NCBI GenBank assembly: GCA_022841665.1
Contig: JALHRB010000011.1
Location: 25,627-89,626 of the forward strand
DNA from: Pseudolabrys sp.
GTDB taxonomy: Bacteria; Pseudomonadota; Alphaproteobacteria; Rhizobiales; Xanthobacteraceae
DNA: 64,000 nucleotides
Reading direction: 5' to 3'
Shown here: in pieces, positions 17,190 through 25,642 of the stretch
How the letters are laid out: the number at the start of each line of letters is the position of its first letter
How positions within the stretch are numbered: the stretch's first letter is position 1
Notes under the pieces: model-generated
The model's input: the letters and a program-made list of their open reading frames with translations, nothing else
What the model was told of the DNA's origin: nothing
Databases searched by the model: none
Program-made: the position numbers and the translations under genes

Positions 17190-18008
17190 TCAGTGATGAT
17201 GCCCATGCTCGTGCCCGTGATCGTGCACGTGGTGCACGCGCTCGACGTCCAGCCCGCGCGCCATCACGAAGATGTGGCCGTCGGTGCGCACGACATGGAT
17301 GTCGGTGCCGTAGAGCCGCGACAGCACCGGCGCCGTCACCACGTCGTCGACGGTGCCGAGCACCGCCTGGCCGTTGCCGAGATAGAGCACGCGGTCGAGC
17401 GTGCCGAGCAATTGGTTGAGCTCGTGCGCCGAGAACAGCACGGTGATGCCGCGCTCGCGGCAGACCTTGCGCACCGCGTCGATGGCCACCTCCTGGTGGC
17501 GGGCGTCCAGGCTGATCAGCGGCTCGTCCAGCAGCAGCAGCTTCGGATTGCCGATCAGCGCCTGCGCCAGCAGCAGTCGCTGCCGTTCGCCGCCCGACAT
17601 CTCGCTCAGGGGCCGCTGCGCGAGATGCTGGGCGCCGATCGAAGCCAGCGTGGCGTCGATCGCGTCGCGCTCGGCCGGCGACAGCGAGGGAAGGCCCCAG
17701 CGGTGGCCGTTAAGCGACGCGCCGATGAAGTCGAGCCCGCGCACGCGCAGGTCGGGCAGCACCGTGCGCACTTGCGGCAGGTAACCGATTGCCGCATCGC
17801 CGCGCTCCGGCGCGCGGCCGAACACGCGCAACGTCCCGCGCGCCGGCGGCAGCAGGCCGAGGATCGCGCGCATCAGGGTGGTCTTGCCGGACCCGTTGGG
17901 GCCGAGCACGCCGATGAATTCGCCGGGCTCGATGGAAAAGCTCACGTCGTCGAGCACCGCGCGCCCGCCGAGGCGCAGCGAGACGCGATCGAGCGCGACG
18001 ACGCTCAT
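17190..18008 (-). CDS. znuC: zinc ABC transporter ATP-binding protein
   Basis: ABC ATPase of 272 aa. Walker A GPNGSGKTT is at residues 36-44, the ABC signature SEMSGGE at ~135-141, Walker B LLLLDEP at ~157-163, and the switch His in FSAHELN. The C-terminus carries a striking His-rich tail (VHHVHDHGHEHGHHH), unusual for an ATPase and probably zinc-binding. The ATG overlaps the znuA stop (ATGA). It energises zinc uptake through ZnuB from the ZnuA receptor. Confidence 0.94.
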   Translation of the reverse strand: MSVVALDRVSLRLGGRAVLDDVSFSIEPGEFIGVLGPNGSGKTTLMRAILGLLPPARGTLRVFGRAPERGDAAIGYLPQVRTVLPDLRVRGLDFIGASLNGHRWGLPSLSPAERDAIDATLASIGAQHLAQRPLSEMSGGERQRLLLAQALIGNPKLLLLDEPLISLDARHQEVAIDAVRKVCRERGITVLFSAHELNQLLGTLDRVLYLGNGQAVLGTVDDVVTAPVLSRLYGTDIHVVRTDGHIFVMARGLDVERVHHVHDHGHEHGHHH

Positions 18009-18892
18009 GTGTTCGGCTCGTTCAGCGCCTTGTCGAGCGCGTCGAGCGTGCCCAGCATCCAGTCGACGTAGGACGTGTCCGCCGGCATGGTTTCGGTCAC
18101 GGCGACGATCGGCACCTTCGATTTTTCGGCAAGCGCGACCATGCGTTGCGCCAGTTTGGCGTTCACTTGCTTATTGTAGATGAGAATCTTGACGTTGCGA
18201 TTCTTGAGATCGCGCTCGAATGCCGCGATATCGCGCGCGCTCGGCTCCGTTTCGTTCATGATCGCAAGCTGGAAACGTTCGTTGCGCGTGATGAGCCCCA
18301 GGGCGTTCGCCATCGGACCGAATACCGGCTCGGTGGCCGCCACCGGTTTGCCGCCGTGCCTGGCCTTCAATTCGTCGACGCGTTTATCGATGGCCGCGAG
18401 CTTGGCCAGGGTCGTCGCCAGATTGGCTTTGTATTCGGCAGCGTGCGCGGGATCGGCTTTGCTCAGCGCATCGGCCACCGCGCGGGCCACGGCGGGCATG
18501 GTCTTTGGGTCGTACCAGAGATGCGGGTTGTCGCCGTGTTTCTTACCCGTGAGCCGGGCGGCATCGATGACGATGCGTGTGGGCTTTCGCGACACCTTCA
18601 ACAGGTTCTCCGCCCAGGGGTCATAGTGGGCGCCATTGATGATGACGATCCGTGCGTCCGCGATCTGCCGCGCGATGGCCGGCGAGGGCTCGAACAAATG
18701 CGGATCCTGGCCCGGCGTGATCGGAACGTCGGTCAGCGCGATATGGCCGCCGCCGATCTGCTTGGCGATGTCGCCGTAGAAGTTCTGCGCAGCCACCACG
18801 GCGATGGCGCCGTCGGCCGCGCGCACCGGGCTGGGCGCGCCCGCCAGCAGCACGAAGGCGGCGGTCAGTGCATAGCAAGCTGTTGGTTTCAT
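18005..18892 (-). CDS. znuA: zinc ABC transporter periplasmic binding protein
   Basis: Cluster A-I metal receptor of 295 aa. The signal peptide spans residues ~1-25 (ending VRAA). Expected metal ligands are in DPHLFEPSP (first His), NPHLWYDP (second His) and a further His/Glu region. Unlike many ZnuA proteins it lacks a long His-rich loop; the His-rich sequence is on ZnuB and ZnuC instead. First gene of the operon, preceded by a strong Zur box 49 bases upstream, so transcription should rise on zinc starvation. The open frame extends far upstream but that sequence is a shadow of other genes. Confidence 0.93.
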   Translation of the reverse strand: MKPTACYALTAAFVLLAGAPSPVRAADGAIAVVAAQNFYGDIAKQIGGGHIALTDVPITPGQDPHLFEPSPAIARQIADARIVIINGAHYDPWAENLLKVSRKPTRIVIDAARLTGKKHGDNPHLWYDPKTMPAVARAVADALSKADPAHAAEYKANLATTLAKLAAIDKRVDELKARHGGKPVAATEPVFGPMANALGLITRNERFQLAIMNETEPSARDIAAFERDLKNRNVKILIYNKQVNAKLAQRMVALAEKSKVPIVAVTETMPADTSYVDWMLGTLDALDKALNEPNT

Positions 18893-18940
18893 TGGTGGAA
18901 ATATCCTGTCCGGCGCGGCCGGCCCCGCGCGACGATGATA

Positions 18941-18957
18941 ATGTAATATTATAACAT
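18941..18957 (-). promoter_or_regulatory. Zur box upstream of znuA
   Basis: ATGTAATATTATAACAT closely matches the proteobacterial Zur consensus, an AT-rich palindrome of the form ATGTTATANTATAACAT. It sits in a GC-rich region directly upstream of znuA, at promoter distance. Zur with zinc would repress the operon here. Confidence 0.85.
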
Positions 18958-19105
18958 ATCGGCCGCAAGTCCCGTACGGCCGGTTGCCCGCGGCTTCGCA
19001 AATCTCGATAACAAGATTTCTTGTCAATCTAGGGCGCGACGAATTTGGGGATTTCGCCGCCGGTATTTGCATCGGCCGTTGGCCGCGCCGTCGCGTCTCT
19101 CTTAA

Positions 19106-19597
19106 ATGCCGGCGCCGGCTCGGGACGCGAAAAGTAGTATGATTGCGAAACTGCTCGACTTCCTCGACATCGATGCTGAAACCCGGGCGCTCGCTTCGCG
19201 CCTGTCCGACCTGCTGTCGCCGCGCGTCAACGACGTGATCGACGAATTCTACAGCAAGGTCGACGGCTCGCGCATCAGCCCGCACGTCAACGCAGGCACG
19301 GTAGCGACGCTCAAGGTCAAGCAGAAGCGGCACTGGATGGCGCTGCTGCATTCGCGCTTCGACGACGAATATTTCGACAGTATCCGCCGCATCGGCATGC
19401 GCCACCGCGACATCGATCTGAGCCCGATGTGGTACGTCGCCGGCTATATGCGGCTGAAGCTCTCGTTCGTCGAGATCATCATACGCTCGGACCTGCCGGC
19501 GGTGACCAAAGGCCAGTTCATCAAGACATTGGACAAATACATCGCCATCGACATGGCGCTGGCGATGTCCACCTATGACGCGGTGATCGTGGACTGA
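19106..19597 (+). CDS. stand-alone protoglobin / globin-coupled-sensor heme domain
   Basis: 163 aa consisting essentially of one globin-sensor domain: RLSDLLSPRVNDVIDEFYSKV (A/B helices), KQKRHWMALLHSRFDDEYFDSI, and IGMRHRDIDLSPMWYVAGYMRL, in which the His of MRHRD (~residue 100) is the expected proximal heme ligand. In most bacteria this domain is fused to a chemotaxis or diguanylate-cyclase output; here no output domain follows. A second ATG 11 codons in (19139) may be the true start. It is divergent from znuA. Likely binds O2, NO or CO; partner unknown. Confidence 0.82.
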   Translation: MPAPARDAKSSMIAKLLDFLDIDAETRALASRLSDLLSPRVNDVIDEFYSKVDGSRISPHVNAGTVATLKVKQKRHWMALLHSRFDDEYFDSIRRIGMRHRDIDLSPMWYVAGYMRLKLSFVEIIIRSDLPAVTKGQFIKTLDKYIAIDMALAMSTYDAVIVD

Positions 19598-19611
19598 GCC
19601 GCGCCGCTCCA

Positions 19612-20571
19612 CTAGTTCGCCTTGATGCCGCCTTCCTTGATCACGCGTCCCCACTTGTCGATTTCTTTCTTGATGTAATCGGCGAACTCCGCCGAGGTCA
19701 TGCTCACGGCGACCGCGCCTTCGCGGTCGAAAGCCGCCTTCAATTCCGGCGCCTGCAGCGACGCCTGCGCTGCGGCGTAGACCTTGTCCGCGATCGGCTT
19801 CGGCAGGCCGGCCGGCGTGACGATGCCCCACCAGTTGTCCGCCACGTAGCCGGGCACGCCTTCGCCGATGGTCGGCACGTCGGGCAGCACGGGGCTGCGC
19901 TTGGCGCCGCCGGTGCCGAGCGCCTTGAGCTGCCCGCCCTTGATCAGTTGCGTGGTCTGGATGAGCGAGGAGAACATGATCTTCACGTGCCCGCTCACCA
20001 CGTCCTGCATCGCCGGGCCGCCGCCTTTGTAGGGCACGTGCACGATGTTGACGCCGGCCATCAGCTTGAACAGTTCGCCGCCGAGATTCTGGAAGCTGCC
20101 GACGCCGGCCGAGGCGTAGTTGAGTTCGCCCGGCTTCTGCTTGGCGAGCGCCACCAGCTCCTTCACCGAATTCACCGGCAGGCTCGGGTGCACGACCAGC
20201 ACGTTCGGCCCGGTGGCGAGAATGGAGATCGGCGTGAACGACTTGATCGGATCGTAATTGAGCTTGTGCAGCGCCGTGTTGACCGCGTGCGCGATCGAGA
20301 TGATGCACAGCGTGTAGCCGTCGGGCGCGGACGCCGCGCAGGCTTCGGTGCCGATGGTGCCGCCGGCGCCGCCGCGGTTGTCGACGAAAACCTGCTGGCC
20401 GAGCTTCACCGAAAGCTGCTGGGCGACCAAGCGGCCGACCACGTCGTTGCTGCCGCCGGGCGGGAAGGGAACGATCAGCCGCACCGGCCGGTTCGGGTAG
20501 TCGTCGGCCGCGACGGCGGGCGCCGCCGCCAGGGCCGCGATGACGGTCAGGCAGGACAAGAGCTTCCGCAT
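19612..20571 (-). CDS. Bug-family tripartite tricarboxylate transporter receptor
   Basis: Periplasmic binding protein of 319 aa. The signal peptide is residues ~1-21 (ending AVAA). Family motifs follow in order: YPNRPVRLIVPFPPGGSND, FVDNRGGAGGTIGT, SAPDGYTL, NYASAGVGS and NIVHVPYKGGGPAMQD. A GGGAGGATAAC ribosome site precedes the ATG. No TctA/TctB permease genes are near, so it is an orphan receptor, as is common for this family in alpha- and betaproteobacteria. Ligand unknown (typically a small carboxylate). Confidence 0.92.
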   Translation of the reverse strand: MRKLLSCLTVIAALAAAPAVAADDYPNRPVRLIVPFPPGGSNDVVGRLVAQQLSVKLGQQVFVDNRGGAGGTIGTEACAASAPDGYTLCIISIAHAVNTALHKLNYDPIKSFTPISILATGPNVLVVHPSLPVNSVKELVALAKQKPGELNYASAGVGSFQNLGGELFKLMAGVNIVHVPYKGGGPAMQDVVSGHVKIMFSSLIQTTQLIKGGQLKALGTGGAKRSPVLPDVPTIGEGVPGYVADNWWGIVTPAGLPKPIADKVYAAAQASLQAPELKAAFDREGAVAVSMTSAEFADYIKKEIDKWGRVIKEGGIKAN

Positions 20572-20698
20572 GTTATCCTCCCGGGGGTCCCGAAGGCGGG
20601 CCTAGGCCGCCCTGCCCTTATCGGCCAAGCATAGCCTTGGGCGGTGAAGCGGTCCAAGCGGGGGGCAGTGCAGGTCGCGGAATGTACCCGTCGCGCGC

Positions 20699-21004
20699 TC
20701 AGTCCTGATCGCCGTATCGCTCCTTGACCGCCGCCGCGACGAACAGCTTGCGGCCCTGCCGGCCCGGCGTCGTGCCGTTCGCGGCGCACCAGTCCGCGAA
20801 CGCGGCCGGGTCGATGCGCACCCGCATCACCGGATGGCCGTAGGCCTTGAGGCCCTTCTCCATCTCCTCGGCGATCTTGAGCCACTCGTCCCAGGAGCGC
20901 GGCAGCTTGTTGCCGTCGTCGAAAATCTTCTGCGCGGCCGGATAGTCGGCCTCCTCCAGCCAATAGGCGCCAACGGCGCGGAGGGGTTTGTCGTCGGAAG
21001 CCAT
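20699..21004 (-). CDS. conserved small hypothetical protein
   Basis: 101 aa soluble protein, predicted largely helical, with DKPLRAVGAYWLEEADYPAA and LPRSWDEWLKIAEEMEKGL as its most striking segments. Charged and aromatic residues are well distributed, as in a real protein. I do not recognise a family. The start is the ATG that gives MASDDKP; the frame runs 11 codons further. It is divergent from the toxin-antitoxin genes and separated by 80 bases. Confidence 0.6.
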   Translation of the reverse strand: MASDDKPLRAVGAYWLEEADYPAAQKIFDDGNKLPRSWDEWLKIAEEMEKGLKAYGHPVMRVRIDPAAFADWCAANGTTPGRQGRKLFVAAAVKERYGDQD

Positions 21005-21067
21005 GACGGCGAGCCTAGCATGGGCAGCGCTCGGCACGACGGCCCGATGTTCCGATTCCAGGATAAT

Positions 21068-21081
21068 GTGGTAATATTCAC
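21068..21081. promoter_or_regulatory. palindrome before the antitoxin gene, candidate autoregulatory operator
   Basis: GTGGTAATATTCAC is a near-perfect AT-rich palindrome that ends three bases before the antitoxin ATG. Toxin-antitoxin operons are generally autorepressed by the antitoxin or complex at such sites. Confidence 0.4.
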
Positions 21082-21084
21082 GAT

Positions 21085-21303
21085 ATGAGCCCAGCGATCA
21101 AGGAACTGCTGCAGCACGTCGCCTCCTGGCCGCAAGAGGATCAGGACGAACTCGCCGAAGTGGCGCGCGACATCGAGGCGCGCCGCACCGGCGTCTATCG
21201 TGCCACGCCCGCGGAATTGAAGGCTTTGGACGAGGCGGATCGCAGCGGCATCGCCACCGAGCAGGATGTGGAGGCCGCCTTCCGCTCGTTCCGGCGCCGG
21301 TGA
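21085..21303 (+). CDS. antitoxin of a RelE/ParE-type module
   Basis: 72 aa acidic protein (MSPAIKELLQHVASWPQEDQDELAEVARDIEARR...). The pattern of helix, WPQEDQDEL, IEARRTGVYRAT, and a C-terminal EQDVEAAFRSFRRR is typical of small antitoxins encoded just before ParE-type toxins in alphaproteobacteria. Its stop codon overlaps the GTG of the downstream toxin frame (GTGA). The toxin is frameshifted in this sequence, so the antitoxin may now be an orphan. Confidence 0.72.
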   Translation: MSPAIKELLQHVASWPQEDQDELAEVARDIEARRTGVYRATPAELKALDEADRSGIATEQDVEAAFRSFRRR

Positions 21304-21582
21304 AGGTCGAATTCACCAACCGACCTACGCAGGATATCGATTCAAAGCCGCAAGGAATTCGGTGCTTCGGTCGCCGCGGCGCTTGAGTTGCGCATCCGAA
21401 ATGTCGTCGATCAAATCGCCAATGCCCCGGAAAGCGCGCCTCGCGTCGAGCAGCGGCACGGCATGCGCGTCCTTCCGCTCGTCCGCTATCCGTTCAAGAT
21501 TTTCTACCGAATTGTCGGCGAAACGGTTCGAATCCTGCACATCGGGCACACGGCGCGGCGGCCGTTGACGGAGAGCGAGTAG
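21300..21582 (+). pseudogene. ParE/RelE-family toxin, frameshifted
   Basis: The GTG overlapping the antitoxin stop opens VKVEFTNRPTQDI, a normal ParE N-terminus, but this frame ends at a TGA at 21384. The rest of the toxin continues in the +1 frame: SRKEFGASVAAALELRI, then PESAPRVEQRHGMRVLPL and RYPFKIFYRIVGETVRILHIGH, which is the ParE/RelE core. The switch must lie between about 21339 and 21352. Either one base was gained (or two lost), or the assembly has an error. If real, the toxin is inactive. Confidence 0.7.
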
Positions 21583-21703
21583 CGAGTAGGGGGGGCTGAG
21601 GCGCGGCTTGTCCGCCGAAGCCCGCAGGGTCGCGCGGCCTGCGACCCTTTTGCACCCCGGCCCCAGACCCCCTATATGAGCGCAAACGGAGCCCCTTTCC
21701 CCA

Positions 21704-22768
21704 ATGCCCCCATCTGCCGCGCCCACCCCTGAAAAAATCCCCGTCACCGTGCTCACCGGCTATCTCGGCGCCGGCAAGACCACGCTTCTGAACCGCATCC
21801 TGTCGGAGCCGCACGGCAAGAAGTTCGCCGTCATCGTCAACGAGTTCGGCGAGATCGGCATCGACAACGACCTTGTCGTGAACGCCGACGAGGAAGTGTT
21901 CGAAATGAACAACGGTTGCATTTGCTGCACCGTGCGCGGCGACCTGGTGCGCATCATCGACGGGCTCATGCGCAGGAAGGGCAAGTTCGACGCCATCATC
22001 GTCGAGACCACGGGGCTCGCCGACCCTGCGCCGGTGGCGCAGACCTTCTTCATGGACGAGAACGTCGGCGCCAAGACCAAGCTCGACGCGGTGGTCACCG
22101 TCGCCGACGCCAAGTGGCTGAAGGACCGTCTGAAGGATGCGCCCGAGGCCAAGAACCAGATCGCCTTTGCCGACGTCATCCTGATCAACAAGACCGACCT
22201 GGTCTCGCCGGAGGAATTGCGCGAAGTCGAGGCGCGCATCCGCGCCATCAATCCTTACGCCACCCTGCACCGCACCGAGCGCTCCAAGATCGCGATCGAC
22301 GAAGTGCTTGGCCGCAACGCCTTCGACCTCGACCGCATCCTCGACATCGAGCCGAAGTTCCTCGAGGCCGACGATCATGGCCATGATCACGATCACCATC
22401 ATCACGATCATGATCATGATCACGATCACGGCCACGATCATCACCACCACGGCCTCAAGCACTATCACGACGAGGACATGCAGTCGGTCGCGCTCAGAAG
22501 CGAGAAGCCGCTCGACCCCGACAAGTTCTTCCCCTGGGTGCAGGACCTGGTCGCCACCGAAGGCCCGCAGATTCTGCGCTGCAAGGGCATCCTCGCGTTC
22601 AAGAACGACAACGAGCGTTTCGTGTTCCAGGGCGTGCACATGATCCTCGACGGCGACCACCAGCGGCCGTGGAAGGAAGGCGAGGAGCGCTTAAGCCGCA
22701 TCGTCTTCATCGGCCGCAATCTGCCGGAGGACCGCATCCGCGCCGGCTTCGAGGCTTGCGTGGCTTAG
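21704..22768 (+). CDS. COG0523/CobW-family GTP-dependent metallochaperone
   Basis: G3E GTPase of 354 aa. Walker A GYLGAGKT is at residues ~19-26, the metal-site CICC at ~72-75 within [13 protein letters not shown], and the base-recognition NKTD in LINKTDLV. A His/Asp-rich loop (~residues 223-251) separates the GTPase and C-terminal CobW domains and probably binds zinc or cobalt. Such proteins deliver zinc or another metal to client enzymes. No Zur box was seen directly upstream. The following gene encodes a WD40 protein, a pairing discussed in the findings. Confidence 0.93.
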   Translation: MPPSAAPTPEKIPVTVLTGYLGAGKTTLLNRILSEPHGKKFAVIVNEFGEIGIDNDLVVNADEEVFEMNNGCICCTVRGDLVRIIDGLMRRKGKFDAIIVETTGLADPAPVAQTFFMDENVGAKTKLDAVVTVADAKWLKDRLKDAPEAKNQIAFADVILINKTDLVSPEELREVEARIRAINPYATLHRTERSKIAIDEVLGRNAFDLDRILDIEPKFLEADDHGHDHDHHHHDHDHDHDHGHDHHHHGLKHYHDEDMQSVALRSEKPLDPDKFFPWVQDLVATEGPQILRCKGILAFKNDNERFVFQGVHMILDGDHQRPWKEGEERLSRIVFIGRNLPEDRIRAGFEACVA

Positions 22769-22790
22769 GCAAGAACGGCCAGGTCCCGCA

Positions 22791-22906
22791 GCGTCATGCC
22801 CGGGCTTGACCCGGGCATCCATGATGCCTTCCCTACTTGAGTGCTTTACTTAAGTTGGTCTTTGTTGAGCCTCGTCATGGATTGCCGGGTCAAGCCCGGC
22901 AATGAC
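22791..22906. repeat. palindromic repeat, family D
   Basis: Two hairpins in inverted arrangement: CCCGGGCTTGACCCGGG on the left and GCCGGGTCAAGCCCGGC on the right, flanked by CGTCATG and CATGG-type ends, with an AT-richer middle that can itself pair (ACTTGAG/CTTAAGT). It lies between cobW and the WD40 gene. Confidence 0.65.
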
Positions 22907-22953
22907 TGCGGAGGGGCTTGAGGCGCACGTGAAATGACCGAGAAACTGAGTCC

Positions 22954-23955
22954 ATGACCGACCTCTCCCTTCCCCCCGTCTCCCTCGCCGAGCGCGTTCG
23001 CCGCATCGACGCCGGCGCCATCGTCGTCGGCGTGCACTTCCTCGGCGCGACGCCGGTCTTCGTGCTGGGCGAGGAGGCGCTGCTGTTCGCGGGCGAGAAG
23101 GGCGAGCGCCGCGTTGCGGTGCATGCCGGCGGCATTCTCGCCAGCGCCGGCGACGGCGCGCGCATCGTCACCGGCGGCGACGACGGGCGGCTCGTATCCA
23201 CCGACGCCGCGGGCGCCACCGCGCAGGTCGCCGCCGACGACAAGAAGCGGTGGATCGACCAGGTCGCGCTCGGTCCCGACGGTGCGGTCGCCTGGTCGGC
23301 GGGCAAGACCGCGCATGTGCGCACCGGCAAAGGCGAGTTGCGCGCCTTCGACGCGCCCTCGACCGTGGCGGGCTTATGCTTCGCGCCGAAAGGCTTCCGT
23401 CTCGCGGTCGCGCACTACAACGGCGTCAGCTTCTGGTTTCCCAATGCCGCCGCCAAGCCGGACTTCTTCGAATGGAAGGGCTCGCATCTCGCCGTTACCG
23501 TCAGCCCGGACGGCAAGTTCCTCGTCACCGCCATGCAGGAGCCGACGCTGCACGGCTGGCGCGTGGCCGACGCCAAGCACATGCGCATGTCGGGTTATTC
23601 CGCGCGCGTGCGCTCGCTGTCCTGGACCGCCGGCGGCGAATTCCTCGCCACCTCCGGCTCCGAGCAGCTGATCCTCTGGCCGTTCGACGGCAAGGACGGC
23701 CCCATGGGCCGCCAGCCGCAGATCCTCGCCCGCTCCAAGGCGCGCGTCTCCGTGGTCGCCGCCCACCCCAAGCAGCCGGTGGTCGCGGTCGGCTATGCCG
23801 ACGGCGCGGTCATGCTGGTGCGCATCGAGGACGGCGCGCTGATCGCCGCGCGCGAGGCCGACGCGCGGCCGGTCACCGCGCTCGGCTGGGACGCGCGCGG
23901 GCAGACGCTCGCCTTCGGCACGGAGAGCGGCGAGGCGGGCGTGTTGAAGTTGTGA
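22954..23955 (+). CDS. WD40-repeat protein adjacent to CobW GTPase
   Basis: 333 aa beta-propeller protein without signal peptide. WD-like repeats are visible as successive units with SPDGKFLVTAMQEPTLHGW, SWTAGGEFLATSGSEQLILW and PVTALGWDARGQTLAFGTESG, about seven in total. It is therefore a probable cytoplasmic scaffold. It follows the cobW gene on the same strand after a repeat-containing gap, and the pair may cooperate in metal trafficking. That function is inference; no catalytic residues are expected. Confidence 0.82.
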   Translation: MTDLSLPPVSLAERVRRIDAGAIVVGVHFLGATPVFVLGEEALLFAGEKGERRVAVHAGGILASAGDGARIVTGGDDGRLVSTDAAGATAQVAADDKKRWIDQVALGPDGAVAWSAGKTAHVRTGKGELRAFDAPSTVAGLCFAPKGFRLAVAHYNGVSFWFPNAAAKPDFFEWKGSHLAVTVSPDGKFLVTAMQEPTLHGWRVADAKHMRMSGYSARVRSLSWTAGGEFLATSGSEQLILWPFDGKDGPMGRQPQILARSKARVSVVAAHPKQPVVAVGYADGAVMLVRIEDGALIAAREADARPVTALGWDARGQTLAFGTESGEAGVLKL

Positions 23956-23962
23956 TTCTTTC

Positions 23963-24098
23963 TTATCCCTCCCCTGAAAGGGGAGGGTGGCTCCGCGCGT
24001 AGCGCGGAGCCGGGTGGGGTATTCGAAAACGAATAGACCCCACGCGGCCGCTCGCAAGTGCTCGCGTCCACCCTCCCCGAAGGCGGGGAGGGATAAGC
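23963..24098. repeat. composite palindromic element, family B, copy R2
   Basis: Textbook copy: TTATCCCTCCCCTGAAAGGGGAGGG, an inner stem GGCTCCGCGC/GCGCGGAGCC, GGGTGGGG, a short spacer TATTCGAAAACGAATAG, then the inverse half ending in CCCTCCCCGAAGGCGGGGAGGGATAAG. It separates the WD40 gene from the convergent hss gene. Confidence 0.85.
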
Positions 24099-24102
24099 AA
24101 AC

Positions 24103-25539
24103 CTACCGCACCAGCACGTTCCGGAACTGCCACGGATCGGACGTGTCGATGTCCTCCGGGAACAGGCCGGGGCGACCGCGCAGCGGCGTCCAGTCGGTGT
24201 AGAACCCCTTCACCGGGCCGAGATAGGGCATTTGAATCTCGAGCAGGCGATGGAAGTCCATCTCGTCGGCCTCGACGATGCCCTCGTTCGGATGCTCCAG
24301 CGCCCACACCATGCCGCCGAGCACGGCGGAGGTCACCTGCAGGCCGGTCGCGTTCTGGTACGGCGCCAGCGCGCGCGTCTCCTCGATGGAGAGCTGCGAG
24401 CCGAACCAGTAGGCGTTCTTGCCGTGGCCGTAGAGCAGCACGCCGAGCTCATCGATGCCATCGACGATTTCATCCTCCTCGAGGATGTGATGTTCGTCCT
24501 GCATCTTCTCGGCGCCGAACAGTTCGTGCAGCGACAGCACCGCGTCGTCCGCCGGGTGATAGGCGTAATGGCAGGTCGGCCGGTAGATCACCGCGCCGGA
24601 GGCATCGCGCGCCGTGAAGTAATCCGAGATCGAGATCGACTCGTTGTGGGTGACGAGGAAGCCGTACTGCGCGCCGCGCGAGGGGCACCAGCTGCGCACG
24701 CGCGTATTGGCGCCGGGCTGCATCAGGTAGATCGCCGCGCCGCAGCCGCCCTCGTGGCTATGCGCGTTTTCGGGCATCCATTTCTCATGGGTGCCCCAGC
24801 CGAGTTCGGCCGGCTGCACGCCTTCCGACAGGAAGCCCTCGACCGACCAGGTGTTGACGAAGACGTTCGGCGGCTTCGGCCTCTTGGAGCGCTGCGTGTC
24901 CCGTTCGGCGATGTGGATGCCCTTCACGCCGGCCTGCCGCATCAGGTCGGCCCATTCGGCCTTCGTCTTCGGCTCCGGGACGTTGAGCTTGAGGTCCGCC
25001 GCAACATTGAGCAAAGCTTGCTTGGCGAAGAAGGAAACCATGCCGGGATTGGCGCCGCAGCAGGAAACGGCCGTGGTCGAGCCCGGCTTGCGCGCGCGCT
25101 TGGCGGCGAGCGTCGTCTCGCGCAGGGCGTAGTTGGAGCGCGCCGCCGGTCCCTTCGAGGCATCGAAGTAGAAGCCGAGCCATGGCTCGTTGACCGTATC
25201 GATGTAGAGCGCGCCGAGTTCGCTGCAGAATTCCATGATGTCGACCGAGGACGTGTCGACCGACAGGTTGACGCAGAAACCCTGGCCGCCGCCTTCGGTC
25301 AGCAGCGGCTTCAGCACCTCGCGATAATTGTCTTTGGTCAGGCCCTGCTGGATGAAGCGCACGCCGTGCTTCTCGCACAGCGTCCTGCGGCCCTCGTCCT
25401 TGGGATCGAGCACGGTGATGCGCGACTTGTCGTAATTGAAATGCCGCTCGATCATCGGCAGCGTGCCTTTGCCGATGGAGCCGAAGCCGACCATCACGAT
25501 GGGGCCGGTAATGCGGCCGTAGACGGGCCAATTCGTCAT
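24103..25539 (-). CDS. hss: homospermidine synthase
   Basis: NAD-dependent enzyme that joins two putrescines (or putrescine and spermidine) into sym-homospermidine, the typical long polyamine of rhizobia-related bacteria. 478 aa, normal length. The N-terminal dinucleotide fold is visible in GPIVMVGFGSIGKGTLPMI; downstream motifs include VDTSSVDIMEF, CCGANPGMVSFF and HNESISISDYF. It is co-oriented with an acetyltransferase and ornithine decarboxylase ~1 kb upstream, which supply its substrate. Assignment is secure. Confidence 0.95.
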   Translation of the reverse strand: MTNWPVYGRITGPIVMVGFGSIGKGTLPMIERHFNYDKSRITVLDPKDEGRRTLCEKHGVRFIQQGLTKDNYREVLKPLLTEGGGQGFCVNLSVDTSSVDIMEFCSELGALYIDTVNEPWLGFYFDASKGPAARSNYALRETTLAAKRARKPGSTTAVSCCGANPGMVSFFAKQALLNVAADLKLNVPEPKTKAEWADLMRQAGVKGIHIAERDTQRSKRPKPPNVFVNTWSVEGFLSEGVQPAELGWGTHEKWMPENAHSHEGGCGAAIYLMQPGANTRVRSWCPSRGAQYGFLVTHNESISISDYFTARDASGAVIYRPTCHYAYHPADDAVLSLHELFGAEKMQDEHHILEEDEIVDGIDELGVLLYGHGKNAYWFGSQLSIEETRALAPYQNATGLQVTSAVLGGMVWALEHPNEGIVEADEMDFHRLLEIQMPYLGPVKGFYTDWTPLRGRPGLFPEDIDTSDPWQFRNVLVR

Positions 25540-25642
25540 TTTTCAAATCTCCGATCTCAGGCGGGTGATATCCGGCGGACGTGACAAACGGAAGAGGGAC
25601 GCCGCGCGTTTCCCACGCGGCGTCCCCGTCATTTCAGGGCAA

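Noticed and set aside
22371..22455. Tandem GATCAC/GATCAT repeats as a CRISPR-like or regulatory array
   Set aside because: They are the codons of the His/Asp-rich loop of the CobW protein and lie fully in frame.
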